Source: Klebsiella terrigena
Lineage (GTDB): Bacteria; Pseudomonadota; Gammaproteobacteria; Enterobacterales; Enterobacteriaceae
Assembly (NCBI RefSeq): GCF_006539725.1
Contig: NZ_BJNO01000001.1
Coordinates: forward strand, 310,001-374,000
DNA length: 64,000 bases
Direction of reading: 5' to 3'
The position numbers and the translations under genes are program-made. This document shows, in pieces, positions 26,043 to 34,835 of the stretch; position 1 is the stretch's first letter, and every line of letters starts with the position of its first letter. The notes under the pieces were generated by a model. The model was not told where the DNA came from. It saw only the letters and a list, made by a program, of their open reading frames with translations, and did no database searches.

Positions 26043-26071
26043 CCTTCGCTCATCGTTCTAAAGGTCTTCCC

Positions 26072-27508
26072 ATGAATATCAATCGCGACAAGTACGTAAA
26101 GAAAACAACCGATCCGCTACCGATAAATGCTATACCTCCGGTTTTGTGGATGCAGGCCGCCATCATCACGCTGGGGGCTTTTTCTACTATGCTCTCATCA
26201 ACCATGCTCAGTGCTGCACTGCCTGTCATGGCCAACGGCCTTGGGGTTCCGGACGCATCGATACAATGGATAGCAACAGCGTATCTCATGGCCCTTGCCG
26301 CGGGAGTTCCGATTAGCGCATGGGCTGTAAGGCGGTTTGGCGCGACACAGCTTTGGCTCTACGGACTGATTTTATTTGGGATTTTCTCGGCAGTTTGCGC
26401 TTTATCCCCGAGTTTTGAGGTGCTACTGGCCGCAAGAATTATGCAAGGTCTGGCCGGTGGATTACTCGTGCCGGCAGGACAGACCATCCTTGGTCTGGCT
26501 GTCGGTCGTGAGCGCCTGGGGCGGGTCATTGGCACTATTGGCGTTGCCATCGTCATTGCGCCCTTATTAGGAACGTCTCTTGGTGCAGTTCTACTTCAAA
26601 GCTGCGGATGGCGAGGGTTATTTTGGATCAATGTGCCGTTATGTCTATGTGCCTGTCTTGCTGGATGGAAGTTACTTCCCCGTCCGACAATAAAAAATGA
26701 CAAGCCTCTCTCTCTGGACTGGGTGGGACTGATATTTATCCTTTGCAGCCTCCCCATGCTGATGGAAGGACTGAAAGGGATAAGTCTTAGCAGTGGCAAA
26801 AACGGTTGGGACATTATCGTACTTTGCCTGGGCGCACTGTTTACTTGTTTGTTTATCTACCGTTCCTTGCGCACTGAATCGCCATTACTTCACCTCAGAC
26901 TTTTTAAACATCGTGGCTTCACGTTATCTGCTGTATTGATGACTCTTGGCGGTGCGGTGAATTTTGGGGGACAGTTCCTGCTTCCTTTGTATTTCCGTGA
27001 CGTTTGCCATGAAACACTGGCTGATGTGGGCTTGCTGCTGACTCCACAGTTAATCGGCTCTGCGGTAGGATTTCCTGTAGCAGGTTACTTTTCTGATAGG
27101 CTGGGACCACGAGCTGTGCTTATCATTGGCGGCGTTCTCGCGGCATGTGCCACATTGCCCTTAGCAATGATCGATGCCGGCAGCAGCTATACGCTTGTTG
27201 GTATAGCGATAGCCGTCCGGGGGTTCGGTTTAGCCCTTGCGACTGTGCCAGCAATGGCAGCAGGCCTGGCTATGGCGGGAACCCGTCATGTAGCTGATGC
27301 AGCGCCTATTCTGAACATCCTGCAGCGTGTCGGCGCTATGGCAGGAACCGCATTAGTGACTGCGTACTACGTCAGACTGGTCCATGATAATGGTCACTTA
27401 GTCGCCTTTCAGCACGCCGGGTGGGTACTCACAGGCGGGGCTGTACTGCTCGTTCTCTCAGCGTTATTCATGGTGAGCCATAGGGTTTCAGCAACGCAGG
27501 AAGGATGA
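26072..27508 (+). CDS. DHA2-family MFS drug exporter
   Basis: The 478-residue protein has about 14 membrane segments and motifs of the DHA2 (EmrB/QacA) group: LPVMANGLGVPDASIQWIAT, RIMQGLAGGLLVPAGQTILG and WRGLFWINVPL. The start at 26072 follows an AAGG site; the ATG at 26033 is inside operator 2 and unlikely. It is a proton-driven exporter controlled by the divergent TetR-type repressor. The next gene, a TetX-like monooxygenase, follows after 51 bases. Confidence 0.88.
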   Translation: MNINRDKYVKKTTDPLPINAIPPVLWMQAAIITLGAFSTMLSSTMLSAALPVMANGLGVPDASIQWIATAYLMALAAGVPISAWAVRRFGATQLWLYGLILFGIFSAVCALSPSFEVLLAARIMQGLAGGLLVPAGQTILGLAVGRERLGRVIGTIGVAIVIAPLLGTSLGAVLLQSCGWRGLFWINVPLCLCACLAGWKLLPRPTIKNDKPLSLDWVGLIFILCSLPMLMEGLKGISLSSGKNGWDIIVLCLGALFTCLFIYRSLRTESPLLHLRLFKHRGFTLSAVLMTLGGAVNFGGQFLLPLYFRDVCHETLADVGLLLTPQLIGSAVGFPVAGYFSDRLGPRAVLIIGGVLAACATLPLAMIDAGSSYTLVGIAIAVRGFGLALATVPAMAAGLAMAGTRHVADAAPILNILQRVGAMAGTALVTAYYVRLVHDNGHLVAFQHAGWVLTGGAVLLVLSALFMVSHRVSATQEG

Positions 27509-27559
27509 AATCATTTAAAGATAAGATTTATAACATCCACAACGATAGAGGAAGTTTTG

Positions 27560-28696
27560 ATGAATCTCTCTGTGACGATTACGGGGGCCGGCCTTAGCGG
27601 GTTGATGCTCGCCCGAATCCTGCATGTTCATGGCATTAACGCAGTCATTTATGAAGCCGAACCATCACCAGAAGTGCGTCGCCAGGGTGGGCAACTCGAT
27701 ATACATGAGAGCAGCGGCCAGTACGCTCTTGAAGCAGCCGGTCTTACCGATGAGTTCCATGCAATCATTCATAAAGGGGGAGGCGCAACCCGTATACTCT
27801 CACCTCAGGGGGAAGTGTTATTTGATCAGCCAGATAACGGCCAGCGGCCTGAAGTCCTTCGTGGTGATCTGAGACAGGTCCTGATCGATTCCCTTCCAGC
27901 GGGTACCATACAATGGGGGAAGAAGCTTACATGCGTTATGCCGGATGGTGAAGGACGTCACCACTTAACTTTTGCAGATGGTTCGACAGCGACGAGCCAG
28001 CTACTCGTTGGAGCAGATGGCGCATGGTCAAAAGTACGCCATCTGGTATCGGGTGCCCGGCCATCCTATGCCGGTATAACCTTAATAGAAACTTTCCTGC
28101 ACGATGTTGACCATCGTCATCCTGAATCTGCAGGTGCTGTAGGGCCGGGGAATATGTTTTGTATGGTGCCTGGTACCTGCCTGACGGCGCATCGTGAAGC
28201 CGGTAACATCATTCATACTTATGCTCAGTTCATGCGACCACAGAGTTGGGTTGACGGCATCGACTTTAGCGATGTAGAAGCAACTAATCTTCTGATTCAG
28301 AAAGAGTTTCAGGGTTGGGCCCCCTACCTTACCGCTCTGATAACTGCGGGAGATACGCCTTTAATACCCCGTCCCATTTATTCTCTACCCGATGAGCATC
28401 GCTGGGATCGTGTCCACGGCGTGACCTTAATTGGCGACGCTGCACATCTTATGGCTCCGAATGGTACAGGCGCCAATCTGGGTATGCTCGATGCCGTTGA
28501 GCTGGGGAAATTAATTGCTACAAACACGGACAACATCGATGCCGCACTGGGTATCTATGAGGAGGCGATGTTCTTGCGCAGCAAAGATGAGGCCACGGAT
28601 ACGCACATCACGATCGACTACATTCTGGGTGAAAACGCGCCCCATAAGCTAATTGAGTTTTTTCAGGCAGTAGAGGCTGGGGTGTTTGAAAAATGA
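27560..28696 (+). CDS. TetX-like FAD-dependent monooxygenase
   Basis: This 378-residue flavoprotein has the Rossmann motif VTITGAGLSGLMLARIL, the RGDLRQVLIDSL motif (Tet(X) has RNDLRAILLNSL) and LIGDAAHLMAPNGTGANLG (Tet(X): GDAAHLMPPFAGQGVNSG). It is the aromatic-hydroxylase type that uses NAD(P)H and O2. AGAGGAAG precedes the ATG. Linked with a TetR-type repressor, tet operators and an exporter, it looks like a resistance or detoxification module. Whether tetracycline is a substrate is unknown. Confidence 0.85.
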   Translation: MNLSVTITGAGLSGLMLARILHVHGINAVIYEAEPSPEVRRQGGQLDIHESSGQYALEAAGLTDEFHAIIHKGGGATRILSPQGEVLFDQPDNGQRPEVLRGDLRQVLIDSLPAGTIQWGKKLTCVMPDGEGRHHLTFADGSTATSQLLVGADGAWSKVRHLVSGARPSYAGITLIETFLHDVDHRHPESAGAVGPGNMFCMVPGTCLTAHREAGNIIHTYAQFMRPQSWVDGIDFSDVEATNLLIQKEFQGWAPYLTALITAGDTPLIPRPIYSLPDEHRWDRVHGVTLIGDAAHLMAPNGTGANLGMLDAVELGKLIATNTDNIDAALGIYEEAMFLRSKDEATDTHITIDYILGENAPHKLIEFFQAVEAGVFEK

Positions 28697-28890
28697 TAAT
28701 CATCTACGCGTTATTTTATCAAGAAATCGGCCAGCGGCACCCTGCCCTTTTTTATTTTCAATAAAGTGCAGAGGATATTGTTCTACTTTTTTTAGTGATT
28801 GATAGATATAGTATCGGGAGTTGAGCGCGTGCAAGGTTACAGGCGTTATGTTATAATTTCATTACGCTTGATAATCATAAAGGTTGAATC

Positions 28891-29478
28891 TTGAAAACGG
28901 CAAATTTTTCTGAGTTGATAAAAATAGCTGCTCTGCAACTTTTCAGAGAAAAAGGATTAAGCAATGTCTCAACTCGTGATTTAACCCAAAAGCTGAACAT
29001 ATCAAGAAGTCATATCTATCATTATTATAGCGACTGGGAAACCTTGAAAAAAGCGGCTATTAAATATATGTTTGATAATGACATACAAGAATGCCATGAT
29101 TTTTTGAGTACCTCGGGAAATATGAGCGCTAGCGACAGAGTCCGCCTCTATATCAGGACGCTGTTACCTGATGCGCCATCAGCGCACTGGCTGCTCTATC
29201 TTGAACTTTGGCCGCTGGCAGCGCGTGATGCTGACTATGCTAGTTTAGTGCACAATCAATCACTACAGTGGATCACTATTCTTGAAGACATCATTAGCTT
29301 TGGGCTTAAGGAAGGCGAGTTCCTGTCGAAAAACGCCTCAGTATCAGCCAGACAAATAAATGCATTAATAGATGGGTATTCCAGCCTGTTGATCCTCGAT
29401 TACTCAGAAAATAAACGCAGTGCTTTTCTTGATGAAATATCCGAGCTGGTGTTTAAAATACTTAAAAACCATTCCTGA
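28891..29478 (+). CDS. TetR/AcrR-family regulator (second copy)
   Basis: The 195-residue protein starts with TTG, supported by AAAGG eight bases before. The N-terminal helix-turn-helix is clear (VSTRDLTQKLNISRSHIYHY). The ligand-binding part contains HWLLYLELWPLAARDADYAS, typical of the BetI-like TetR C-terminal group. It is unrelated in its C-terminus to the TetR-type repressor at 25319. It runs toward the BPL-N gene with a 26-base gap; target unknown. Confidence 0.8.
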   Translation: MKTANFSELIKIAALQLFREKGLSNVSTRDLTQKLNISRSHIYHYYSDWETLKKAAIKYMFDNDIQECHDFLSTSGNMSASDRVRLYIRTLLPDAPSAHWLLYLELWPLAARDADYASLVHNQSLQWITILEDIISFGLKEGEFLSKNASVSARQINALIDGYSSLLILDYSENKRSAFLDEISELVFKILKNHS

Positions 29479-29504
29479 GCGTGTTGAGCAATGTGCGCCA
29501 GACC

Positions 29505-30281
29505 TTAGCTCTTTTTTATATCAAGATAGCTCAAAATACGCTGCATTTTACTTTCGGCTGTCGTATTGCCTACCGCAGTGCTATCTATCCAGGTCTCATC
29601 GGCTTCCGGGTGCGGGCCTGATAATATGATGTTCCCCTTCCCGTATTTGTACCGGGCAATGGCGATATCTCCATTCTCATAATAAGCGAGCGCCTGGAAC
29701 CCGGTGCTTGAGCTGCTGCCGTTGAGATAAGGTCCATCCTGATAGTAAAAAGGCTCTTGCTTATTATTCCATGTAAGTTGCAGGGTATAATCTCCCTGAT
29801 CTAAGGCGTCTGAACCTGGTCTTGCCACTTCAGACTCCAGAGGCGCGTCAATGAGCCCTATCCAGTCTTTGTCGGCAAGATATGCTCCCATGCAGATACC
29901 CATAAAAGATTTGCCGCTTTTCACAAACTGACGGATTGCGTCAACCCCTTCATCCCCAAGCGCTTGATAAGATCCCGGAATATCTTGACCGCCGCCAGGC
30001 TGAATATAGAGATCGAATTTTTTGAGTGTTTGAGCATTGAGTTTCAGCCGTTCTTTTTCACCCACATAAGAAATCCTCAGCGGCAGACCCGTCTTGACCA
30101 GAGATTTAACCACCATTTCAGAACACCCCGAACAGCCGGCTTGCCCCCTATAAACGGCGATATTGTAACTCTCTGCTGTAGAAGCATTTGCTAAGGCTGG
30201 AACCGTGGAAATAGCGAAAGAAATTGCAACCGCTAACATTTCCGGTTTTTTACTTTTCGTTCTCTGAAAAAAGTATGACAT
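29505..30281 (-). CDS. Exported BPL-N (glutamine-amidotransferase-like) protein
   Basis: The 258-residue protein has a signal peptide (AVAISFAISTVPALANA) followed by a DJ-1/GATase-like fold of the biotin-protein-ligase N-terminal type. Visible are LYIQPGGGQDIPGSYQAL, the nucleophile elbow FMGICMGAYLA with Cys, and NIILSGPHPEADE. It is likely periplasmic. A CSGCS motif after YRGQAG is notable. The substrate is unknown. Confidence 0.78.
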   Translation of the reverse strand: MSYFFQRTKSKKPEMLAVAISFAISTVPALANASTAESYNIAVYRGQAGCSGCSEMVVKSLVKTGLPLRISYVGEKERLKLNAQTLKKFDLYIQPGGGQDIPGSYQALGDEGVDAIRQFVKSGKSFMGICMGAYLADKDWIGLIDAPLESEVARPGSDALDQGDYTLQLTWNNKQEPFYYQDGPYLNGSSSSTGFQALAYYENGDIAIARYKYGKGNIILSGPHPEADETWIDSTAVGNTTAESKMQRILSYLDIKKS

Positions 30282-30678
30282 GTCAGTGAGTTCCGTAGTT
30301 ATGGCCTGTATTAGTTAATCGCTGTGTGACGTTTTTAGATCCCGCAGGCGAACATGACAAATTAGAGCAGTCGCTCAAATTTATCTTTGTCGTGAATTTT
30401 GTCAAGACATTTAAATGGAAAAGAATAATATTTAATCGTTAATAAAATAGGCGCGATGACTATTTTATCCATATCTTTTAAGGAGATAATCTGACGAATT
30501 CGATAAGGTGGTGCCCAGAAAATCTGAGAGGTCCATCGCTGGCTTAAGAGATCCTGCCGCACATCCGGCAAATTTTGACGTCATGGATGAATCCCCAGTC
30601 TCTGGGCGGCCGGGGATTCATTATTATGCCGGACCTGGTGGTCCAGCGAGCCACGCGTCACGCAGCCGATTCATGCCG
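30282..30678. other. Intergenic region with a hairpin
   Basis: No convincing gene. A 10-bp inverted repeat lies at 30587-30621. A short minus-strand frame at 30362-30571 lacks recognisable features. Confidence 0.4.
30587..30621 (-). terminator. Hairpin after the YncE-like gene
   Basis: ATGAATCCCC pairs with GGGGATTCAT across a 15-base loop, 58 bases downstream of the YncE-like stop on the minus strand. There is no T-run, so it may be a weak or Rho-assisted terminator. Confidence 0.35.
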
Positions 30679-32040
30679 TCACTGCCTGGGCGTGATTTTC
30701 GTCACCGAGCCGGTTTGGACCTTATCCCCGGCGGCGCCATACATCGACACCAGATAAACGGCACCATCAGGCGCGATGGTCAGGTGGTTTGGCGTCTCAT
30801 CCATCGGAATATTGGCGACCAGTTTGCCGTCCCGATCCAGGACTGCAACCGTTCCGCCCGCGCGCGTCGCGGCGAAAACCTGCGACGTCACCGCATCCCA
30901 GACGACAGATACGCCCCCGGCACCAATATAGGTATCAGCGAGAACCTTGCCGTTCGGATCCAGAACCACGACATTGTTCGTCTCCTGGGAAGTGACGTAG
31001 AGCCGTCCGGTTGCCGGATCGCGCGCGATATCAGTTGCACCTTGCGCCTGCGGTACTTTCACCGTCGTGCTCTTGCCCGTTTTAAGATCAATCCAACCTA
31101 CCCATGGCGTATCGCGGCTGACGCCGTAGAGCTTCCCTCCTCTGCTGTCGAGAGCAAGATCCGTGCTGTAAAACAGGTCGCGGCCACGGTCCGCCACGAA
31201 CTGCAACTGACCGACGTGTTCAAGCGTTTTGGTGTCATATACCTCGATAAAACCGGTCAGCGCAGCGCTGACATAGGCCCGATTGTGGGCTTCATCAATA
31301 ATCACGTCGCGCGGATGCGGGACCGAACCCTCCGGAAAGACCTTGACGACGGAAAGCGTCTTCGCGTCATACACGGTCACCGTCTCGGCAAGGGTGTTCG
31401 TCGTCCAGACATGCTTATGGGCATTGTCAACACCGACGCCGAAGACGCCAATTTGTTTGCCCTTTTCATCTTTGGGCAGTACGGCCTCCGCTTCGACAGC
31501 CAGCGTTTCGGCGTTCAGTCTCAGTAGACGGCTACCGTCCTTCGGTCCGCGCGCAGAGGTCACGAACAGCTTCCCATCGGCTGAAACGGCCGATTGGTAC
31601 GCCCGCTCACCGACAGGAGCCGTTTGCAGCTTGAAAGCATCGGCGTTTTTCGGGGGAACGATCCTGGACAGTTTCAACATGACCTGTGAAACGCTCGCCG
31701 GGTTTTGCGTGATAACGGTGAGGGGATGAAGGCCAATCTCGGCATTGGCCGGAACGGTCAGCGGAATATTGAGCGTTCCCTTCCCGTCGGCGGTCAGTGG
31801 CTGAGGGATCAGGGCTTCAGCGCCATTCAGCAAGGTGACGGTTGCGCCCGCCGGAAGGTTCTTAATCGTGACTTCGGTTTTATCGCCGGGCTTAACAGGG
31901 ACTTCCCTTGAACCGGCGCGGATACTGCCAGGAAAGGTAGTCTCCGCCGTTTCCCAATGGCTGGCGGCAAATGCGGTTGTGGCGGTTGACATCGCAACAG
32001 CGGAGGCCAACAGCACTGCACGGATTGATATTCTTATCAT
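30679..32040 (-). CDS. Exported YncE-like beta-propeller protein
   Basis: The start at 32040 follows GGGGA and begins a signal peptide (MIRISIRAVLLASAVAMSTA ... AFA). The mature protein has an Ig-like N-terminal region (about 35-125) and a seven-bladed YVTN/NHL-type propeller with repeats such as HVWTTNTLAETVTVYDAKTL and LYVTSQETNNVVVLDPNG. E. coli YncE has about 350 residues, a periplasmic propeller induced by iron limitation; this one (453) carries the extra domain. A Fur-box-like sequence lies upstream. Confidence 0.8.
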   Translation of the reverse strand: MIRISIRAVLLASAVAMSTATTAFAASHWETAETTFPGSIRAGSREVPVKPGDKTEVTIKNLPAGATVTLLNGAEALIPQPLTADGKGTLNIPLTVPANAEIGLHPLTVITQNPASVSQVMLKLSRIVPPKNADAFKLQTAPVGERAYQSAVSADGKLFVTSARGPKDGSRLLRLNAETLAVEAEAVLPKDEKGKQIGVFGVGVDNAHKHVWTTNTLAETVTVYDAKTLSVVKVFPEGSVPHPRDVIIDEAHNRAYVSAALTGFIEVYDTKTLEHVGQLQFVADRGRDLFYSTDLALDSRGGKLYGVSRDTPWVGWIDLKTGKSTTVKVPQAQGATDIARDPATGRLYVTSQETNNVVVLDPNGKVLADTYIGAGGVSVVWDAVTSQVFAATRAGGTVAVLDRDGKLVANIPMDETPNHLTIAPDGAVYLVSMYGAAGDKVQTGSVTKITPRQ

Positions 32041-32167
32041 CTTATCCCCATAAATTATATTGATGCAGCACCTCAGCACAGGTAACGTCGGCGCCCACTC
32101 GTCTGGTCTTATGTTCCGCAATGATGAGACATTTCTCGTCATGGGCGAGTACAACATACTACTTAAT

Positions 32168-32186
32168 GAAAATAATTATTATTCTT
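32168..32186. promoter_or_regulatory. Fur-box-like sequence
   Basis: GAAAATAATTATTATTCTT matches the 19-base Fur consensus at 13 positions by my count. It lies about 130 bases upstream of the YncE-like gene, whose E. coli relative is Fur-repressed. AT-rich DNA gives such matches by chance. Confidence 0.35.
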
Positions 32187-32250
32187 ATTTGTGGTGGGGT
32201 GGTTTTCTGGAAGGGGGTAAAGCAGGAAGCTCGGGCGGCCAGATTGGTCG

Positions 32251-32412
32251 ATGGTTGTTATTCGCTGCAGGTTTGAAAATTGCGCGCCCGCCTATATCGC
32301 TACTGCGCGCGTCTACGTTGAAAGATACGATGAGTTGACTGATTCAGCGGCGATTCGAGAGATCGAAATCGCCGCTCACCTGAAAGTATGGCAGGCCGCC
32401 GGTTTTACCTAA
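32251..32412 (+). pseudogene. 53-codon frame, possible gene 3' end
   Basis: The frame reads YIATARVYVERYDELTDSAA and then IREIEIAAHLKVWQAAGFT, with protein-like composition. It overlaps the end of the convergent gene at 32405. The region 32041-32404 holds no other gene. It may be the C-terminal fragment of a lost gene; I cannot name the family. Confidence 0.3.
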
Positions 32413-32965
32413 AGCTCCACTGTGCCGTAATGACAAATACGGATGGAATGATGATGCCAACGTCCATCCCAAAATAAGAGGTAAAGTTATACTGAAAGCC
32501 ATGATAGATATAGGGAGAAAAGCCTATTCCTGTTGCTTTCTTAAAATCATGATAAGACCCATGATCGCCGCAATCACTGAAAGCATCAAAGAAAAACTCA
32601 CCCACGTAGCCATATATTCCTTTGAAAACCCAGCCGGTATCCCACCCTACCCAATCTCTTCTTACGCCGGCAGCCAGGCATCGGTCATCAAAGCTGTTTT
32701 TCATCGTACCTAGCACAAAACTGTATTTTGAATCCTCTGAGAATTTACGCTCCACGGAGATGAAGTTATTTTCAAAATTCTCAGTATACTGCCCGTGGTT
32801 GTTGGTTAAATGATATACGTATGAGCCCGTATTGAGTGAGTACAGGTTTATTTCATCCGCAGAACAGTGCCATGTAGCCAGAAATAAACTTCCGCACCAC
32901 AGCCATGCGGGATATCGTTGCCGGCCATCCCGTTTATATCGCGCATTATCCATATTCCCTCGCAT
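32405..32965 (-). CDS. Putative small outer-membrane beta-barrel protein
   Basis: The protein of up to 186 residues has a hydrophobic N-terminal signal-like segment (LWCGSLFLATWHCSA). Alternating aromatic strands follow (YSFVLGTMKNSFDD, WVFKGIYGYVGEFFFDAF, YIYHGFQYNFTSYFG), resembling an 8-stranded barrel. Either Met 1 or Met 5 (32953) may be the start. I recognise no named family. It faces away from the porin remnant region. Confidence 0.5.
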   Translation of the reverse strand: MRGNMDNARYKRDGRQRYPAWLWCGSLFLATWHCSADEINLYSLNTGSYVYHLTNNHGQYTENFENNFISVERKFSEDSKYSFVLGTMKNSFDDRCLAAGVRRDWVGWDTGWVFKGIYGYVGEFFFDAFSDCGDHGSYHDFKKATGIGFSPYIYHGFQYNFTSYFGMDVGIIIPSVFVITAQWSFR

Positions 32966-33164
32966 TGACTAAGGTGCTGATATTATGCTGCTTATCCTGG
33001 GCTTTGAGCTGTACAAATTTTAGCATACTTCAGCACACCCGGGATATAAACGAGAGGGATAGTGGATAATTTCCTGACAGGACATGCTGCGGATCTCGGC
33101 GTTTGTCACGCTCTCCTGGCCCTGGACGTAAGCGGCACGGCGAGCGTAAATCCGGCACCTTCTG

Positions 33165-33300
33165 TCATATATTTCTAAGTTCGCCGAAAAACCTGTCGGT
33201 TGCCATCATATGCAGCCAGTTGACGGCAGCATATTCTGGGGTAAGGTCAAATTTCCCCTCTGTTAAAGGAACATAGGCTGACCCCACCCGCCAGATAATC
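33165..33300 (-). pseudogene. Unidentified coding fragment
   Basis: A minus-strand frame reads SAYVPLTEGKFDLTPEYAAV, then NWLHMMATDRFFGELRNI, and stops at 33165. It has no start and is adjacent to the porin stop. It looks like debris of a longer gene. The remainder of 32966-33305 shows nothing else. Confidence 0.3.
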
Positions 33301-33305
33301 CGTCC

Positions 33306-34649
33306 TTATAATTTAATGATAATTTGCGTTCCCAGAACCCATGCATCTTTAATTTCATTGACGCCGCCAGGTTGACTCAGGAACTGTACGTTTGGGCGTA
33401 ATATAAACCATGGTGTCACCGCAAAACTATAATGGAGTTCAGCCGCATACTCTGCGCCACGAATCGGCGTCCAGGCCGGATCGTCATAATATTCAACACC
33501 CTTTTGCTCATTCAGCAATCTGGCACGCTCCGCCACCCGCCCATTCGCATGTATTTTGCTCACCCCCAGACCAATAAAATCTTGAGGCCGGTTGGTGAAC
33601 GGACCTTTATAAATTGCCCCCACCTGGGTCTGGTAATCTACCGTCGCGGTGTCTTTGTCATTCATTGCCAGATGCCAGAACAGCGAGAGTCCCCGGCCAG
33701 ATCCACCTTTGTCACTGGTTACCTGCTGCAGTAGATAGATCCAACCGCCATAGCGTCCATTATGAATAGCGGGAGCGCGTTTGCTGAGGACGTAATCATC
33801 GCCATTGCTGTCCTTCAGTACATCGTTAGCATCTGCCGTGTTATACCAGGCTCCCAGTTTCCACGCTCCCGGAAGCTTTTCTCTACCCAGCAGCGGAGTA
33901 AATCCCAGCTCCACCAGATACATGCTGCCAGTCTTCCCCGTGTTATCCAGCTGGAAGCTTCCGTGCCGCGTGGCGTAGGCAGGATTGTACATAAACGCCC
34001 CGGACTGCAGGTACACCTGGGAGGTCATATTGTATCGCAGCCTTGCTCCCCACTGCCCAATCGGCGTGTTAAACCACGCGCTATTACCGTGCCCGGCCAG
34101 CGATCCGCATAGTGATAGATTCTGAAAATAGCAGCCGTTATTATCAAAATCTTCACCCACCGGCATCAACCCGGATTTGAGATCCAGCGTTTTATCAAGC
34201 CAGGACTGTCGATACCAGAATTGTGTCGCATGCCAGGTCTGTCCCCGACCGTAGTTGCTGTTTACCGTGGACCCCATTACGGGCGCTCTTGGATCCTGGA
34301 TTCGGTCTTTTGTTAAATCACGTCCGTTACGATCCACCAGCGATATTTTAAATTCGCCGTCAGTAATGTTGGCTATTTTCTGCAGATCGACATCAGCACC
34401 AATAATGTATTGATCGCTGTAACGTACAGTTTTGTCTTTATTATATCCTCCGGAAATATTAGAGCCCAACATTGAGCCATATTCCAACGTAAAATCATAG
34501 CCTTTATCTTTCAGTTCACTGCGCAGGCCACCCCAATCTCCGGTCATATGTTTCCCAGAGGCAGAGAAAGGTTTTTCACTGGCAAATAATAATTCCGGTA
34601 GACATAAAATACACAGTAAAGAGTAAAGCCCAGACATTATATACTTCAT
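33306..34649 (-). CDS. OprB-family carbohydrate porin
   Basis: The 447-residue protein has a signal peptide ending near LLFASEKPF. The OprB pattern TGDWGGLRSELKDKGYDFTLEYG is at the mature N-terminus, followed by a 16-strand barrel rich in YWF residues, ending in IIIKL. It forms an outer-membrane sugar channel. It lies 186 bases after an MFS permease gene on the same strand, so the two are likely one operon for uptake of a sugar or sugar acid. Confidence 0.85.
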   Translation of the reverse strand: MKYIMSGLYSLLCILCLPELLFASEKPFSASGKHMTGDWGGLRSELKDKGYDFTLEYGSMLGSNISGGYNKDKTVRYSDQYIIGADVDLQKIANITDGEFKISLVDRNGRDLTKDRIQDPRAPVMGSTVNSNYGRGQTWHATQFWYRQSWLDKTLDLKSGLMPVGEDFDNNGCYFQNLSLCGSLAGHGNSAWFNTPIGQWGARLRYNMTSQVYLQSGAFMYNPAYATRHGSFQLDNTGKTGSMYLVELGFTPLLGREKLPGAWKLGAWYNTADANDVLKDSNGDDYVLSKRAPAIHNGRYGGWIYLLQQVTSDKGGSGRGLSLFWHLAMNDKDTATVDYQTQVGAIYKGPFTNRPQDFIGLGVSKIHANGRVAERARLLNEQKGVEYYDDPAWTPIRGAEYAAELHYSFAVTPWFILRPNVQFLSQPGGVNEIKDAWVLGTQIIIKL

Positions 34650-34684
34650 TTATTTTCACCTTTGACTCTGAACTTCAGACAGTA

Positions 34685-34721
34685 CTCGCGCATTCGCAAG
34701 CTATTCCTGTGAATGCGCGAG
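34685..34721 (-). other. 11-bp inverted repeat between MFS and porin genes
   Basis: CTCGCGCATTC pairs exactly with GAATGCGCGAG across a 15-base loop. There is no T-run after it on the minus strand. It could slow transcription into the porin gene or protect the 3' end of the MFS message. Confidence 0.45.
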
Positions 34722-34835
34722 CCGAATTCATGCGGTATTCAGGAATGAATACTGCTTATGAGCATGCTGAGTGATAAAGCAGCGTGAACGGGTCTAAATG
34801 AATTCGTCCTGGCGATATCGAACGCCTGACTAAAA

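Noticed and set aside
26033-26071. ATG at 26033 as start of the exporter gene
   Set aside because: It lies inside the second tet-like operator and has no ribosome-binding site; ATG 26072 has AAGG upstream.
30508-31527. 339-codon plus-strand open frame over the YncE-like gene
   Set aside because: Arg-rich antisense shadow; the minus-strand propeller repeats are clear.
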